Source: Actinomycetota bacterium (GTDB lineage: Bacteria; Actinomycetota; Humimicrobiia; Humimicrobiales; Humimicrobiaceae). From it: DNA of 33,668 bases. The notes beneath the pieces were generated by a model. The model was given only the letters and a program-made list of their open reading frames with translations. It ran no database searches and was not told the origin of the DNA. The position numbers were made by a program, and so were the translations under genes. This document shows positions 26,469 through 33,668 of the stretch, piece by piece (position 1 is the stretch's first letter; every line of letters starts with the position of its first letter). The stretch is taken from NCBI GenBank assembly GCA_026392215.1, contig JAPLCN010000056.1, forward strand, positions 1-33,668, given 5' to 3'.

Positions 26469-27539
26469 ATGAAGCCTAAAGAAAGATTTATTTGTGCTCT
26501 TAAAGGTGGAACTCCTGACATAATTCCCCTTTTTGATTATTTATTTTCAAGAAAATTATATAAAGAAGTTTTGGGTTTAGATGTTGAAGGTTACAACAAT
26601 TTAGCTGCATTAAAACTTGCGGAGGTATTAGGTCATGATGGGGTTTTTACTATGGCTGGTCTTCCTAAGAATTACAAATTAGATTTTATTTCTGATTGTG
26701 AATATATAGATGAGTGGGGAACTACATATAAAATTAATAAATCATCATGGCCATTTAGTGCCCCAACTAATTATTCTATTAGATACGAAAATGATTTACG
26801 AAATTTTAAATTACCAAATCCAAATGATGAAAGTAGATATTATTCAATTATAAATACCATAGAAAACAACAAAAAATCAATTGCAATTATAGGTGCTGTA
26901 GGAGGTCCATTTTCTCAGACAGCAGCTATTATAGGATTAGAGAGGCTGTCTATAATGGCTATTGATAATATAAATTTTATAAAAGAAATGTTTTTAATTA
27001 CAAAAGAATTAGCATTAAATCAAATAAATATGCTTAAAAAGATTGGGGTAGATGTAATTAATATAGCTGATGATCTTGGTTATGATAGCAGCACCTTTTT
27101 TAGTCCGCAATGGTATGAAGAATATTTATTTCCCTGCTATAAACAGTTGGTTGATGAGGTTAAGCAAAATAATTTACCTGTTTTTTTACATAGTGATGGA
27201 AATTTAAATTCAATAATAGAATGTTTTATAGATTTAGGTTTTGATGGCTTAAATCCTATTGAAAGAAAAGCAAATATGAGCATAAAAAATATACGGAAAA
27301 AATATGGTAATAAATTATGTTTGTTGGGAAATGTTGATTCATCAAAAACTTTAGTGTTTGGAAAAGAAGAAGATGTTGAGAAACAAACACTGGAATGTAT
27401 AAGAGATGGAGGTATAGAGGGTGCTTATATATTAGCTTCTGATCACTCTTTTCATGATGATATTCCTAAAGAAAATATTCTTAAAATAATCGAAATTCGA
27501 AATAAATTTGGAAAATATCCTATAAAATGTACTATCTAA
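26469..27539 (+). CDS. UroD-fold protein 3 (MtaA/CmuA-like family)
   Basis: A third, divergent member of the same superfamily, 356 residues from the ATG at 26469. That start is preferred because it lies directly after the previous stop and has GGGAGA upstream; an in-frame ATG at 26445 would overlap the preceding gene. Features: MKPKERFICALKGGTPDIIP, PVFLHSDGNLNSIIECFIDLGFDGLNPIE (His241, Asp243), LLGNVDSSKTL and YILASDHSFHDDIPKENI. Like protein 1 it has HSDG instead of His-x-Cys. The close coupling with protein 2 suggests that they work together, perhaps as a substrate-specific and a carrier-specific partner. Confidence 0.8.
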   Translation: MKPKERFICALKGGTPDIIPLFDYLFSRKLYKEVLGLDVEGYNNLAALKLAEVLGHDGVFTMAGLPKNYKLDFISDCEYIDEWGTTYKINKSSWPFSAPTNYSIRYENDLRNFKLPNPNDESRYYSIINTIENNKKSIAIIGAVGGPFSQTAAIIGLERLSIMAIDNINFIKEMFLITKELALNQINMLKKIGVDVINIADDLGYDSSTFFSPQWYEEYLFPCYKQLVDEVKQNNLPVFLHSDGNLNSIIECFIDLGFDGLNPIERKANMSIKNIRKKYGNKLCLLGNVDSSKTLVFGKEEDVEKQTLECIRDGGIEGAYILASDHSFHDDIPKENILKIIEIRNKFGKYPIKCTI

Positions 27540-27565
27540 TAGTACAAATAAATATTAAATAATTT

Positions 27566-27655
27566 TTAAGGGAAGTTATTATGACTACAAATAAAGGATT
27601 TGATACCTGGGATGATATTTTCGCTGGTAGTATTTTATCATCAGCAATAATTTGC
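27566..27655 (+). pseudogene. istB: IstB (IS21) C-terminal fragment, right side
   Basis: The frame reads LREVIMTTNKGFDTWDDIFAGSILSSAI, matching the ITTNxxFxxWxxIFxDxxLxxAIxDR region of IstB, then becomes unrelated sequence. The ATG at 27581 with an AAGGGAAG upstream makes it look like a fourth operon gene, but the match continues upstream of that ATG. It belongs to another IstB subtype than the fragment at 16030. Confidence 0.65.
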
Positions 27656-27658
27656 GTA

Positions 27659-27727
27659 TTCCGACGCATACGGACATCAATTCCGGTAGTATCCGGACAG
27701 TAAATCCGAAGGCATCCGATCCGGACA
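27659..27727. repeat. cluster of TCCGGAC-type repeats, probable IS21 end
   Basis: Variants of TCCGA and TCCGGACA occur seven times within 70 bases. Multiple short repeats at the termini are a feature of IS21-family elements, and this cluster directly follows the IstB fragment, so it is probably the right end of the same lost element. Confidence 0.5.
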
Positions 27728-28049
27728 CTTGTCAGATGGTTGAATTCTACAATAATAAACTATGCTTTTCAATGACTTTTTGTTCTTCAGTTTTTTTATG
27801 ACAATTTTTACCCTAAAGTAAACTGGGTTTTTTGCTAATTTATTTTTATCACCCTCACCTATGTAACTCTTAGCGTCACATCCTGTAAAAGATGAGACTT
27901 GACAAGTCGTGACACGCGGAGCAAAACCCAAAGACTTTTCTACAAATTATATTTTGTTTTTTCAGCCATTACTGCCCGCATAGATTTTTTAGAATCTAAA
28001 GGCAGAATATATGCATTGAACTAAACCGCTTGCGCGGTAGTTTTTAGTA
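27728..28049. other. gene-poor spacer
   Basis: No convincing gene on either strand. A 13-bp palindrome, GACTTG-A-CAAGTC, lies at 27896-27908, and a short hairpin with ACCGC/GCGGT arms followed by TTTTT lies at about 28024-28046, just before repeat block 1. The minus-strand open frame covering most of the spacer has no recognisable similarity. Confidence 0.5.
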
Positions 28050-28196
28050 AATTATAAGAACTTGCTTTTAGTGGCTTAATATATACAGCAGGTATTTTAC
28101 CGGATTTTAGCATTATAAATATAAAAAACAGGCAAATTAGGGTTAATAATTAGTAAAAACAGTCCCGGTAATATAATCAGGCAAATTTTATTGTAA
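28050..28196. repeat. repeat block 1, right copy
   Basis: The near-identical counterpart of 14045-14196, in the same orientation. It contains one 36-base unit where the left copy has two. It marks the right edge of the putative island. Confidence 0.85.
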
Positions 28197-28336
28197 GTAT
28201 AACCGGTTTTTAGGCATACTTATGCTTTAAGGAATCTCTTTTAAGTCCAGAAATCCATATAATCAGCATTTATATAGTCATCACATCGCCAGTCATCAAA
28301 TGTATCGGCTACAGCTAGTGTTCCGGGTGGGGACTT

Positions 28337-28540
28337 GTCCCTTTTTCTTTAGCATTAAAAGTATCTTGTGTTTGAATAGAGGCTTAAAGACCATCCGCAC
28401 TTTTTTGGGCTGGGGACGTGTAAAACATGCCACTCTCTCCAAAGCATCCATCAGCGGCAAGTATATGAAGATGAGGACTGGCGCCAAGAAAGTCTCTAAA
28501 TGTCTGGATGACTATAGCTGCTGCGTGCATTGTAATGTCA
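28337..28540 (-). pseudogene. IS91-like transposase fragment, right copy
   Basis: The minus strand carries the same SPHLHILAADGCF and PKKVRMVFKPLFKHKILLMLKKKG segments, in different frames, as the left copy. Bases 28337-28510 match 14326-14502 with scattered substitutions and small indels. It extends a little further than the left copy at its upstream end (AGCTGCTGC, shared with the middle copy). Confidence 0.75.
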
Positions 28541-28580
28541 TTTTTTCTCCCTGATGAAAATATATTAAATTTATGTCAAG

Positions 28581-29960
28581 TTATAAGACATCTTGGCAAC
28601 TCTTATTAGATCCTCTTATAAGTGAAGTAATAATTGCCGCACATGCTAATATGGCTCCGGTAAAAAAAGTAAACCTCATAGCCCCGGTAAAAACCATATT
28701 ATTTAACTCAATTCCGCTTATTCCATTTAATGTAAGTATTTTTGTCAGATAGATTTGCCTATAGCTAAAAAGACTGCCCGATAATGATGCCCCGAAAACC
28801 ATTCCAAGATTTCTCATTGTTGCAAGCATTGAAGATGCAGTCCCGCTCCGATTATGAGATACAGAACTCATTATCGCACAATTATTAGGGGTCTGAAACA
28901 TTCCTATACCTAATCCAATAATTGCCAGGTAAAGAATAATATAAGCAATATTACTATTTTCATTTAATAAGCCTAAAAGGAATAATCCTGCTGCAATTAA
29001 AACCATGCCTGATGAACTCATATATCTGGTATCATAACGGTCAGTCAAATATCCTGAAAGCGGAGTTATTATAAGTACTATCACGGGATTTGCTATAAGG
29101 ATCAAGCCTGCCATTGAAGCTGGAAAGTTTCTGAACTGTATCAGATAAAAAGGAATTATCAAGATTACCATAAATTGAGCTATAAAATTTAATAATAAAG
29201 AAATATTACCCAGTAAAAAAACTTTGCTCTTAAATAAGGAAAAGTCAAACATGGGATGTTTTATCCTAAGCTCTATAGACACAAATAAAATTAATAAAAT
29301 TATACCTGCAGCAAAAGAACCTATCATAAATGGATTTTTTATTCCTAATTTATCTATGAAACTAAGCGGGAAAATAATGCCTATAAGGGCAAAAAATAAA
29401 ATTATGGCGCCTATAAAATCAAATGGGTGTTTTTCGCCTTGTTTTATTGTGGGAAGCACTTTAACAGCCCATACAAAAGCAATAATCCCAATAGGTATAT
29501 TAATAAGAAAAATGCTTTGCCATCCAAAGATGGAAGTTAAAAATCCACCTAAAACAGGTCCTATTGAAAGCGCGATCGAAACTGATATTCCAATTATGCC
29601 GAGGTATCTACCTCTTTTTTTTGCTGGAGCATTAATAGTAATTATTGCAGGTCCCATAGACATCAGCATTCCGGCACCAACAGCTTGCAATGCCCTGAAT
29701 ACTACAAGAAGAATAATTGAAGAAGATAAAGCGCAGAGAAGAGAGCCTACGGTAAATATTGCAAATCCAATAATATAAATCTTTTTGTGGCCGTAAAGAT
29801 CTCCTAGCCTGCCAAATGTCAAAAGCAAACTGCTTATTATTATAAGATAAGATAAGACCACCCATTCAACCGTAGTAAGTGTAATATTAAAATAGCTGCT
29901 AATGGCAGGAAGTGAAATATTTACAATACTGCCATCAAGTGCACTCATGAACGTACCCAA
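28581..29960 (-). CDS. MFS exporter, DHA2 (EmrB/QacA-like) family
   Basis: A proton-coupled drug or metabolite exporter. The protein is strongly hydrophobic, with 13-14 membrane segments. It has motif GRLGDLYGHKKIYIIG (motif A, about 50-65), a motif C-like SIGPVLGGFLTSIFGWQSIFLINIPIG (about 131-157), and a TM1 motif GTFMSALDGSIVNISLP of the DHA2 group. The given start is a TTG at 29960. The frame continues open upstream to about 30053 as KFAPKELIQIVIVVALGTFM, which looks like the true beginning of TM1 but contains no ATG, GTG or TTG. The real start may be non-canonical (an ATT at about 30014 has AGGA upstream) or lost. Substrate unknown. Confidence 0.85.
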   Translation of the reverse strand: MGTFMSALDGSIVNISLPAISSYFNITLTTVEWVVLSYLIIISSLLLTFGRLGDLYGHKKIYIIGFAIFTVGSLLCALSSSIILLVVFRALQAVGAGMLMSMGPAIITINAPAKKRGRYLGIIGISVSIALSIGPVLGGFLTSIFGWQSIFLINIPIGIIAFVWAVKVLPTIKQGEKHPFDFIGAIILFFALIGIIFPLSFIDKLGIKNPFMIGSFAAGIILLILFVSIELRIKHPMFDFSLFKSKVFLLGNISLLLNFIAQFMVILIIPFYLIQFRNFPASMAGLILIANPVIVLIITPLSGYLTDRYDTRYMSSSGMVLIAAGLFLLGLLNENSNIAYIILYLAIIGLGIGMFQTPNNCAIMSSVSHNRSGTASSMLATMRNLGMVFGASLSGSLFSYRQIYLTKILTLNGISGIELNNMVFTGAMRFTFFTGAILACAAIITSLIRGSNKSCQDVL

Positions 29961-30195
29961 TGCTACAACTATTACTATTTGGATTAATTCTTTTGGTGCA
30001 AATTTATTAATTATTTTTCCTGTTCTAAAATAAGTTTTTATCTTAACCCTGCATTATTATTAAAAATTTTCATGCTTTTAATAATATTTTACTTTCAGCA
30101 ACAGGGAAAGTAAAAAAGCCTTTAAAAATAAATATTTATAAAAAAATATAAAAACTTATAATTATATTAATAATATTTTTTTATAAGTACAGCTA

Positions 30196-31338
30196 ATGGA
30201 AGATATTAATGATCAGAAATTAGTAAAATTAAAAAAAAGACCGTTATCTGTAACATTTCTTGCAATTTACTCATCCGCTTATATTATTGCCCTATTGATA
30301 ACCTTGACAGGGGTAATTGACTTTATTGATTTTTTATACGGATTTTTAATTATTTCATCATTTTTTGGAATACCATTATTTATAGTATCAATAATTCTTT
30401 TATTCATTAATTTCCGTCATAATAAGCGCAGAACACGGGGGTTTGGCATAAGTGCAGCGATCTGTTTATTGATAGTTCCTCTTGCTTTTTTATCATTAAC
30501 GTTTTTTAAAGACGGTCTTGCAAAGGCTGATAGTTATATGCTTAAAAAAAACTATGCCGCAGCAATAAAATATTATGAGGATGTCATAGAAAACGAAGAT
30601 GACCCTGGGATAAAAGATATTGCAAAGTCTGGCAAACTAAAGGCACAGAAATTTATAGATGAAGCAAAACGACAGCAAAAAGCAGGTGATATTTTTTATG
30701 ATTATGAATTATATAACCGTGCTGAAGAAAAATACAAAAAAGCATATGAAATTTACCCATTTCTTGATGGAATCAAAAAAAACATAGATATTGCTATTAC
30801 CATGAAGGAAAAAACAAATAATTTTACAGGTAAAGCTAATTATATACTTTTTAGTGATAAACTTAAATTCAATTATACTTCAGATCTACCTATAAAGTGG
30901 GGCAGTATAAAAGTATCTTCGCCGTACCTTGCAGAGTTTCAAAATATTTCCTTCCAAAAGAATAAATTTTTTGAAAGTGAAAATGAGCTAAAAGTCTCCG
31001 GAGTAATATATGGTAAGCCTGAAATTGCAGATTTTCTTGAATCGGAAAAAGGACTTTTTGTCTTCATATCTGCTGTAATTATAAGCGAATCAGGAGAAAT
31101 AAAATGGGAAAAAGACGGTTATATAAAAGGAGATACACCTTATTTGAAAGAAGGAGAGTTTAAAGAGTTTTCACTTATAAGCCCTATAATTAAACCTATT
31201 GAATCCAAAGACAGCTTGATTTTAATTGCATATGTAAAAAGAAACATAATAATTTTAACAGATTCTGAAAATCCTAACAATCATAATGCTTTAAAAAATA
31301 TTTTTTCATTTTATACGGAAAAAGGTATTAAAATTTAA
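30196..31338 (+). CDS. membrane protein with TPR-like helical region, function unknown
   Basis: A 380-residue protein with three predicted membrane helices (about 20-42, 47-70, 84-104). A helical stretch with TPR character follows (about 108-205; AKADSYMLKKNYAAAIKYYEDVIE and FYDYELYNRAEEKYKKAYEIYP). The C-terminal part (about 210-380) is beta-rich, and its LKVSGVIYGKP and YLKEGEFKEFSLISP resemble an FxLYD-type domain. I do not recognise a family. It is alone in its unit. TATAAG ends 9 bases before the ATG and no Shine-Dalgarno is present, so the message may be leaderless. Confidence 0.75.
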   Translation: MEDINDQKLVKLKKRPLSVTFLAIYSSAYIIALLITLTGVIDFIDFLYGFLIISSFFGIPLFIVSIILLFINFRHNKRRTRGFGISAAICLLIVPLAFLSLTFFKDGLAKADSYMLKKNYAAAIKYYEDVIENEDDPGIKDIAKSGKLKAQKFIDEAKRQQKAGDIFYDYELYNRAEEKYKKAYEIYPFLDGIKKNIDIAITMKEKTNNFTGKANYILFSDKLKFNYTSDLPIKWGSIKVSSPYLAEFQNISFQKNKFFESENELKVSGVIYGKPEIADFLESEKGLFVFISAVIISESGEIKWEKDGYIKGDTPYLKEGEFKEFSLISPIIKPIESKDSLILIAYVKRNIIILTDSENPNNHNALKNIFSFYTEKGIKI

Positions 31339-31367
31339 TTGACAATTACCAGTAAGGCTGATACTAT
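31339..31367 (+). promoter_or_regulatory. strong sigma70-type promoter after the membrane-protein gene
   Basis: TTGACA, exactly 17 bases, TACTAT, beginning directly after the stop codon of the preceding gene. No protein-coding frame follows for about 500 bases, so it probably drives a small RNA. Confidence 0.6.
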
Positions 31368-31373
31368 ATGGTT

Positions 31374-31553
31374 AATTCTTAGAAAAGAAGGCAACGATTA
31401 GGATTAACAGAAATTTCAGACGAAAGAATGTAAAAAGTATGTTAATTTCAAAATAGTCCTAAGAAAAGTTCTAGGAAGAGACCCCAAGATGTTAAGTAAC
31501 CTAAGGTCTTAAGACTAAGACGATGGTAAAAGATAACTTGGGGTTTTTCTTTT
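31374..31553 (+). ncRNA. candidate small RNA of about 180 nt
   Basis: A promoter (31339-31367) and an intrinsic terminator (31491-31553) frame an interval without a usable reading frame. It folds into at least three local stems: GUUAAU near 31371 with AUUAAC near 31417; CCUA-GAA with UUCUAGG (about 31458-31475); and the terminator stem. No match to a riboswitch, SRP RNA, tmRNA, RNase P RNA or the closed-end 6S layout was recognised. Confidence 0.5.
31491..31553 (+). terminator. intrinsic terminator of the candidate small RNA
   Basis: ACCCCAA (31491-31497) pairs with TTGGGGT (31538-31544), and GTTA (31501-31504) with TAAC (31534-31537) across a three-base bulge. TTTTTCTTTT follows. The apical part contains the self-complementary GTCTTAAGAC. 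Confidence 0.75.
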
Positions 31554-31884
31554 GCCTGCTTTTTCTTATCAAGAACAATTACTTATCTTAATTTAAAAAA
31601 AGTGTTCCAGTTGCTTCTATGTAGTTTTAGCTATTTACCACGTGTATCGGTCATAAAATCTCTGCGATATCCGAATAATCCCCTTGTAGGAATAATAAAC
31701 TAAAGTCATGGAGCCGAAAATTTTCATATATGGTTTAAAACATTAATAAGAAGTGTATTTGAAAGTAAATAAAAAAGCTGCACGTGTTAAATGAACAGGA
31801 ATAAGGTATTATTAGAAAAACATTTGCTTTATAATGGCATTATAATGTCAAATTATGCGTCCCCCTGACACTTCTACATAAAAA
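31554..31884. other. intergenic region upstream of rlmD
   Basis: No gene recognised. The 15-bp palindrome TATAATG-G-CATTATA at 31830-31844 contains -10-like hexamers and may be part of the rlmD promoter. No good -35 is visible. Confidence 0.4.
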
Positions 31885-33366
31885 ATGGAAGAAAAAAATA
31901 AATCTTTGGAAGTAGGCAACATCTTCAGAATGTCAATTACTGATTTAACCAGTGAGGGGTCTGGAGTTGGGAGAATAAACAATCTTGCAGTTTTTATAGA
32001 CGGAGCACTCCCAGGAGAAACCGTTGAAGCAAAAATAACCGGCATAAAGAAGAATTATCTTACTTCAAAAACAGAAATCATAATACTCCCGTCCGAACAC
32101 AGAAAAATCCCGTTCTGTCCTGTTTTTGATAGATGTGGCGGGTGCGTACTCCAGCATATGTCTTATGACTACCAGTTGATTTATAAAACTAATAAAGTCA
32201 GAGACGCAGTTGAAAGAATTTCTGGGATAAAAGACATAAAGATAAATGAGATTATTGGTGCAGAACAAAACAAGGGATACAGAAATAAGTCGCAATATTT
32301 TTTCGATGGAAATAGCGGGGAAATCAGTTGCGGATTCTTTGAAAGAAAAAGCCATAAGGTCGTAAATCATGATAATTGTTTTATAGTAAGCGGGATTGTC
32401 AATAGTTTAAAAAATAAATTTATACAATATGTTAAGGAAAATAAAATAAGTATTTACGATGAATCCAAGCACGCCGGCTTTTTAAAGAGTATCATGATCA
32501 GGCAGGCTTTCGGCACAAATGAATTAATGCTTGTAATTATCGGGGCCGCTCATCCAGGAGAGAAGCTAAAAGGATCATTGGAAAACCTACCTCATTACCT
32601 TGTGGAAAAAGTTCCATATTTAAAAAGCATATATTTGGCCATAAATACCGAACCTGGAAATTATGCTGTCGGTGATAAAATTAAGCATCTTCGGGGCAGT
32701 AAATTCATTGTTGAAAAAATCGGAGGTCTGAAATTTCATATCTCGCCTGATTCTTTTTTTCAGATAAATACAAAACAAACAGAAGTTCTTTACAATACAA
32801 TAATGGAGTTTACAGATTTAAAAGGCAGCGAAGCTGTACTGGATTTGTTTTGCGGAACAGGCACTATCGGCCTGTTTATGGCAAAAAAAACATCAATGAT
32901 ATTTGGCATTGATATTGTTAAAAGCGCAATAAATGATGCTATCGACAATGCGCAATTAAATAATATAAAAAACGCAGAATTTGTTTCAGGTGATGCTTTT
33001 GAAATATTAAGTCATTATAGCTTAAATAATAGCATCAAAGGGAAAGACGTGATTGAAAACGGATATAATAATAACGATGGCAGCGATAATCAAAGTAAAA
33101 ATAAATCGTATATCTCTAGCAATATTGATGTTTTAGTTGCCGACCCTCCGAGAAACGGGCTGGGGGAAGATCTGGTCAATTTAATATCAGATCTTTCAAT
33201 AAAAAAGATTATCTATGTTTCATGCAATCCCTCCACTCTTGCCCGCGATATTAAGTCCTTTCATGAAAAAGGTTATAAGGTTGAGCAGATCCAACCGATA
33301 GATATGTTCCCCCATACGGAACATGTGGAGTGTGTCGTATTGCTCACAAATGTAACTTCTAAATAA
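31885..33366 (+). CDS. rlmD: 23S rRNA (uracil-C5)-methyltransferase RlmD/RumA type
   Basis: It transfers a methyl group from SAM to a uridine of 23S rRNA. A TRAM domain lies at about 5-65. The 4Fe-4S ligands are Cys78, Cys84, Cys87 (CPVFDRCGGC) and Cys165. The SAM-binding motif is VLDLFCGTGTIG, followed by ADPPRNGL, catalytic Cys447 in YVSCNPSTLARD, and HTEHVECV at the end. About 30 low-complexity Asn/Lys/Ser-rich residues are inserted before NIDVLVADPPRNG. The target could be U1939 or, as in RlmCD, also U747. There is no Shine-Dalgarno before the ATG. Confidence 0.92.
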   Translation: MEEKNKSLEVGNIFRMSITDLTSEGSGVGRINNLAVFIDGALPGETVEAKITGIKKNYLTSKTEIIILPSEHRKIPFCPVFDRCGGCVLQHMSYDYQLIYKTNKVRDAVERISGIKDIKINEIIGAEQNKGYRNKSQYFFDGNSGEISCGFFERKSHKVVNHDNCFIVSGIVNSLKNKFIQYVKENKISIYDESKHAGFLKSIMIRQAFGTNELMLVIIGAAHPGEKLKGSLENLPHYLVEKVPYLKSIYLAINTEPGNYAVGDKIKHLRGSKFIVEKIGGLKFHISPDSFFQINTKQTEVLYNTIMEFTDLKGSEAVLDLFCGTGTIGLFMAKKTSMIFGIDIVKSAINDAIDNAQLNNIKNAEFVSGDAFEILSHYSLNNSIKGKDVIENGYNNNDGSDNQSKNKSYISSNIDVLVADPPRNGLGEDLVNLISDLSIKKIIYVSCNPSTLARDIKSFHEKGYKVEQIQPIDMFPHTEHVECVVLLTNVTSK

Positions 33367-33482
33367 AGACTGAAAACGCTTATATATTGGCACTTTTGGA
33401 GGTTTTGCCATCTGGGATAGTTACTTGGACAAGTAGTTTGAGCGGTGGCAATTGCTCATTTAGGGATGTTAGGACTGTGCGT

Positions 33483-33547
33483 GGAAACAGGTCTATGGCA
33501 TAGAATTTAGGTTTTGTACCTTAGTGTCGTAGTCGGAAACATGTCTA
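33483..33547 (+). repeat. direct repeat of a GGAAACAnGTCTA motif
   Basis: GGAAACAGGTCTA at 33483-33495 recurs as GGAAACATGTCTA at 33535-33547, 52 bases apart. It lies in a 300-base stretch after rlmD with no gene but with several short stems (for example TGAGC/GCTCA near 33440). This might be an end of a mobile element or a structured RNA ahead of the partial frame at the right edge. Confidence 0.5.
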
Positions 33548-33576
33548 CTGGATTTATGGGGTAAAAAGTTACAGTT

Positions 33577-33668
33577 TTGAAGCTATCGCCGTACATTGAA
33601 ACAGTGCTCGGAACAGAATTTGATATGGACACAGATGACATTGATGCAAAACTTGGTACACTTCAAGA
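33577..33668 (+). CDS. unidentified partial ORF at the right edge
   Basis: From a TTG at 33577 (a stop lies at 33562-33564) the frame is open to the window end and gives LSPYIETVLGTEFDMDTDDI, then DAKLGTLQ. It is acidic and looks like real coding sequence, but the family is not recognisable from about 30 residues. The start is uncertain; no convincing ribosome site is seen. Confidence 0.35.
   Translation, partial: MKLSPYIETVLGTEFDMDTDDIDAKLGTLQ

Noticed and set aside
27581-27703. A 40-codon fourth gene of the UroD operon with a good ribosome site
   Set aside because: Its first half is an IstB fragment whose similarity starts before the ATG, and its second half is IS-end repeat sequence.
27677-27931. 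84-residue open frame on the minus strand in the spacer after the UroD genes
   Set aside because: No recognisable domain, no ribosome site, and it runs through the TCCGGAC repeat cluster, so it is probably chance.
29224-29778. 184-residue open frame opposite the MFS gene
   Set aside because: It is the antisense shadow of a strongly coding membrane-protein gene and has no family features of its own.
31374-31553. Assignment of the candidate small RNA as 6S RNA
   Set aside because: Length fits, but the 5' and 3' ends do not form the closing stem and the 3' end is an independent terminator hairpin.

Overview
The window is a stretch of AT-rich bacterial chromosome carrying housekeeping genes, a sugar-uptake locus and much mobile-element debris. 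No rRNA, tRNA or CRISPR array was seen. Several features fit an anaerobic, uncultured lineage: a MerR/HspR-type regulator directly ahead of dnaK, three uroporphyrinogen-decarboxylase-fold (MtaA/CmuA-like) proteins, a lipoprotein with an Ala/Glu/Thr repeat linker, and many starts without a Shine-Dalgarno sequence. HspR control suggests an actinobacterial-type lineage, but an Atribacterota-like or other candidate phylum cannot be excluded. The taxonomic call is weak.

Layout, left part (1-13.9 kb): the tail of a HepT-like protein; a decayed IS200/IS605 element (frameshifted tnpA and tnpB); a DEAD-box RNA helicase; a relic of a DNA cytosine methyltransferase on the minus strand; the potassium-uptake genes ktrA and ktrB (minus strand); the heat-shock operon hspR-dnaK-dnaJ-clpB, in which DnaK has an apparent internal deletion in its lid; then a DUF5674 protein with a small conserved-looking partner.

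Middle part (14.0-28.5 kb): this looks like an acquired island. Both edges carry the same two-block remnant of an IS91-like (Y2/HUH) element in the same orientation, with IstB (IS21) fragments just inside. From left to right it holds an SPFH/stomatin-like gene bracketed by 70-bp direct repeats, relics of a DUF1848 protein, an IstB and an IS3 element, and then the sugar locus. The sugar locus consists of a LacI-type repressor with a consensus promoter overlapped by two palindromic operators, UroD-fold protein 1, a terminator, a tiny leader ORF overlapping a long hairpin, a CUT1 sugar-binding lipoprotein, an intercistronic hairpin, two permeases, a GH2 beta-mannosidase-like enzyme, and UroD-fold proteins 2 and 3. 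No ABC ATPase gene is present, so a shared ATPase elsewhere must energise the transporter. The simplest reading is uptake and cleavage of a mannoside-like glycoside coupled to a methyl-transfer or related step by the UroD-fold proteins, possibly for O-methylated sugars. That coupling is inference.

Right part (28.5-33.7 kb): a DHA2-type MFS exporter (minus strand), an orphan membrane protein with TPR-like helices, a candidate ~180-nt small RNA with its own promoter and terminator, the 23S rRNA m5U methyltransferase RlmD, and an unidentified region with a 13-bp repeat and a partial ORF at the right edge.
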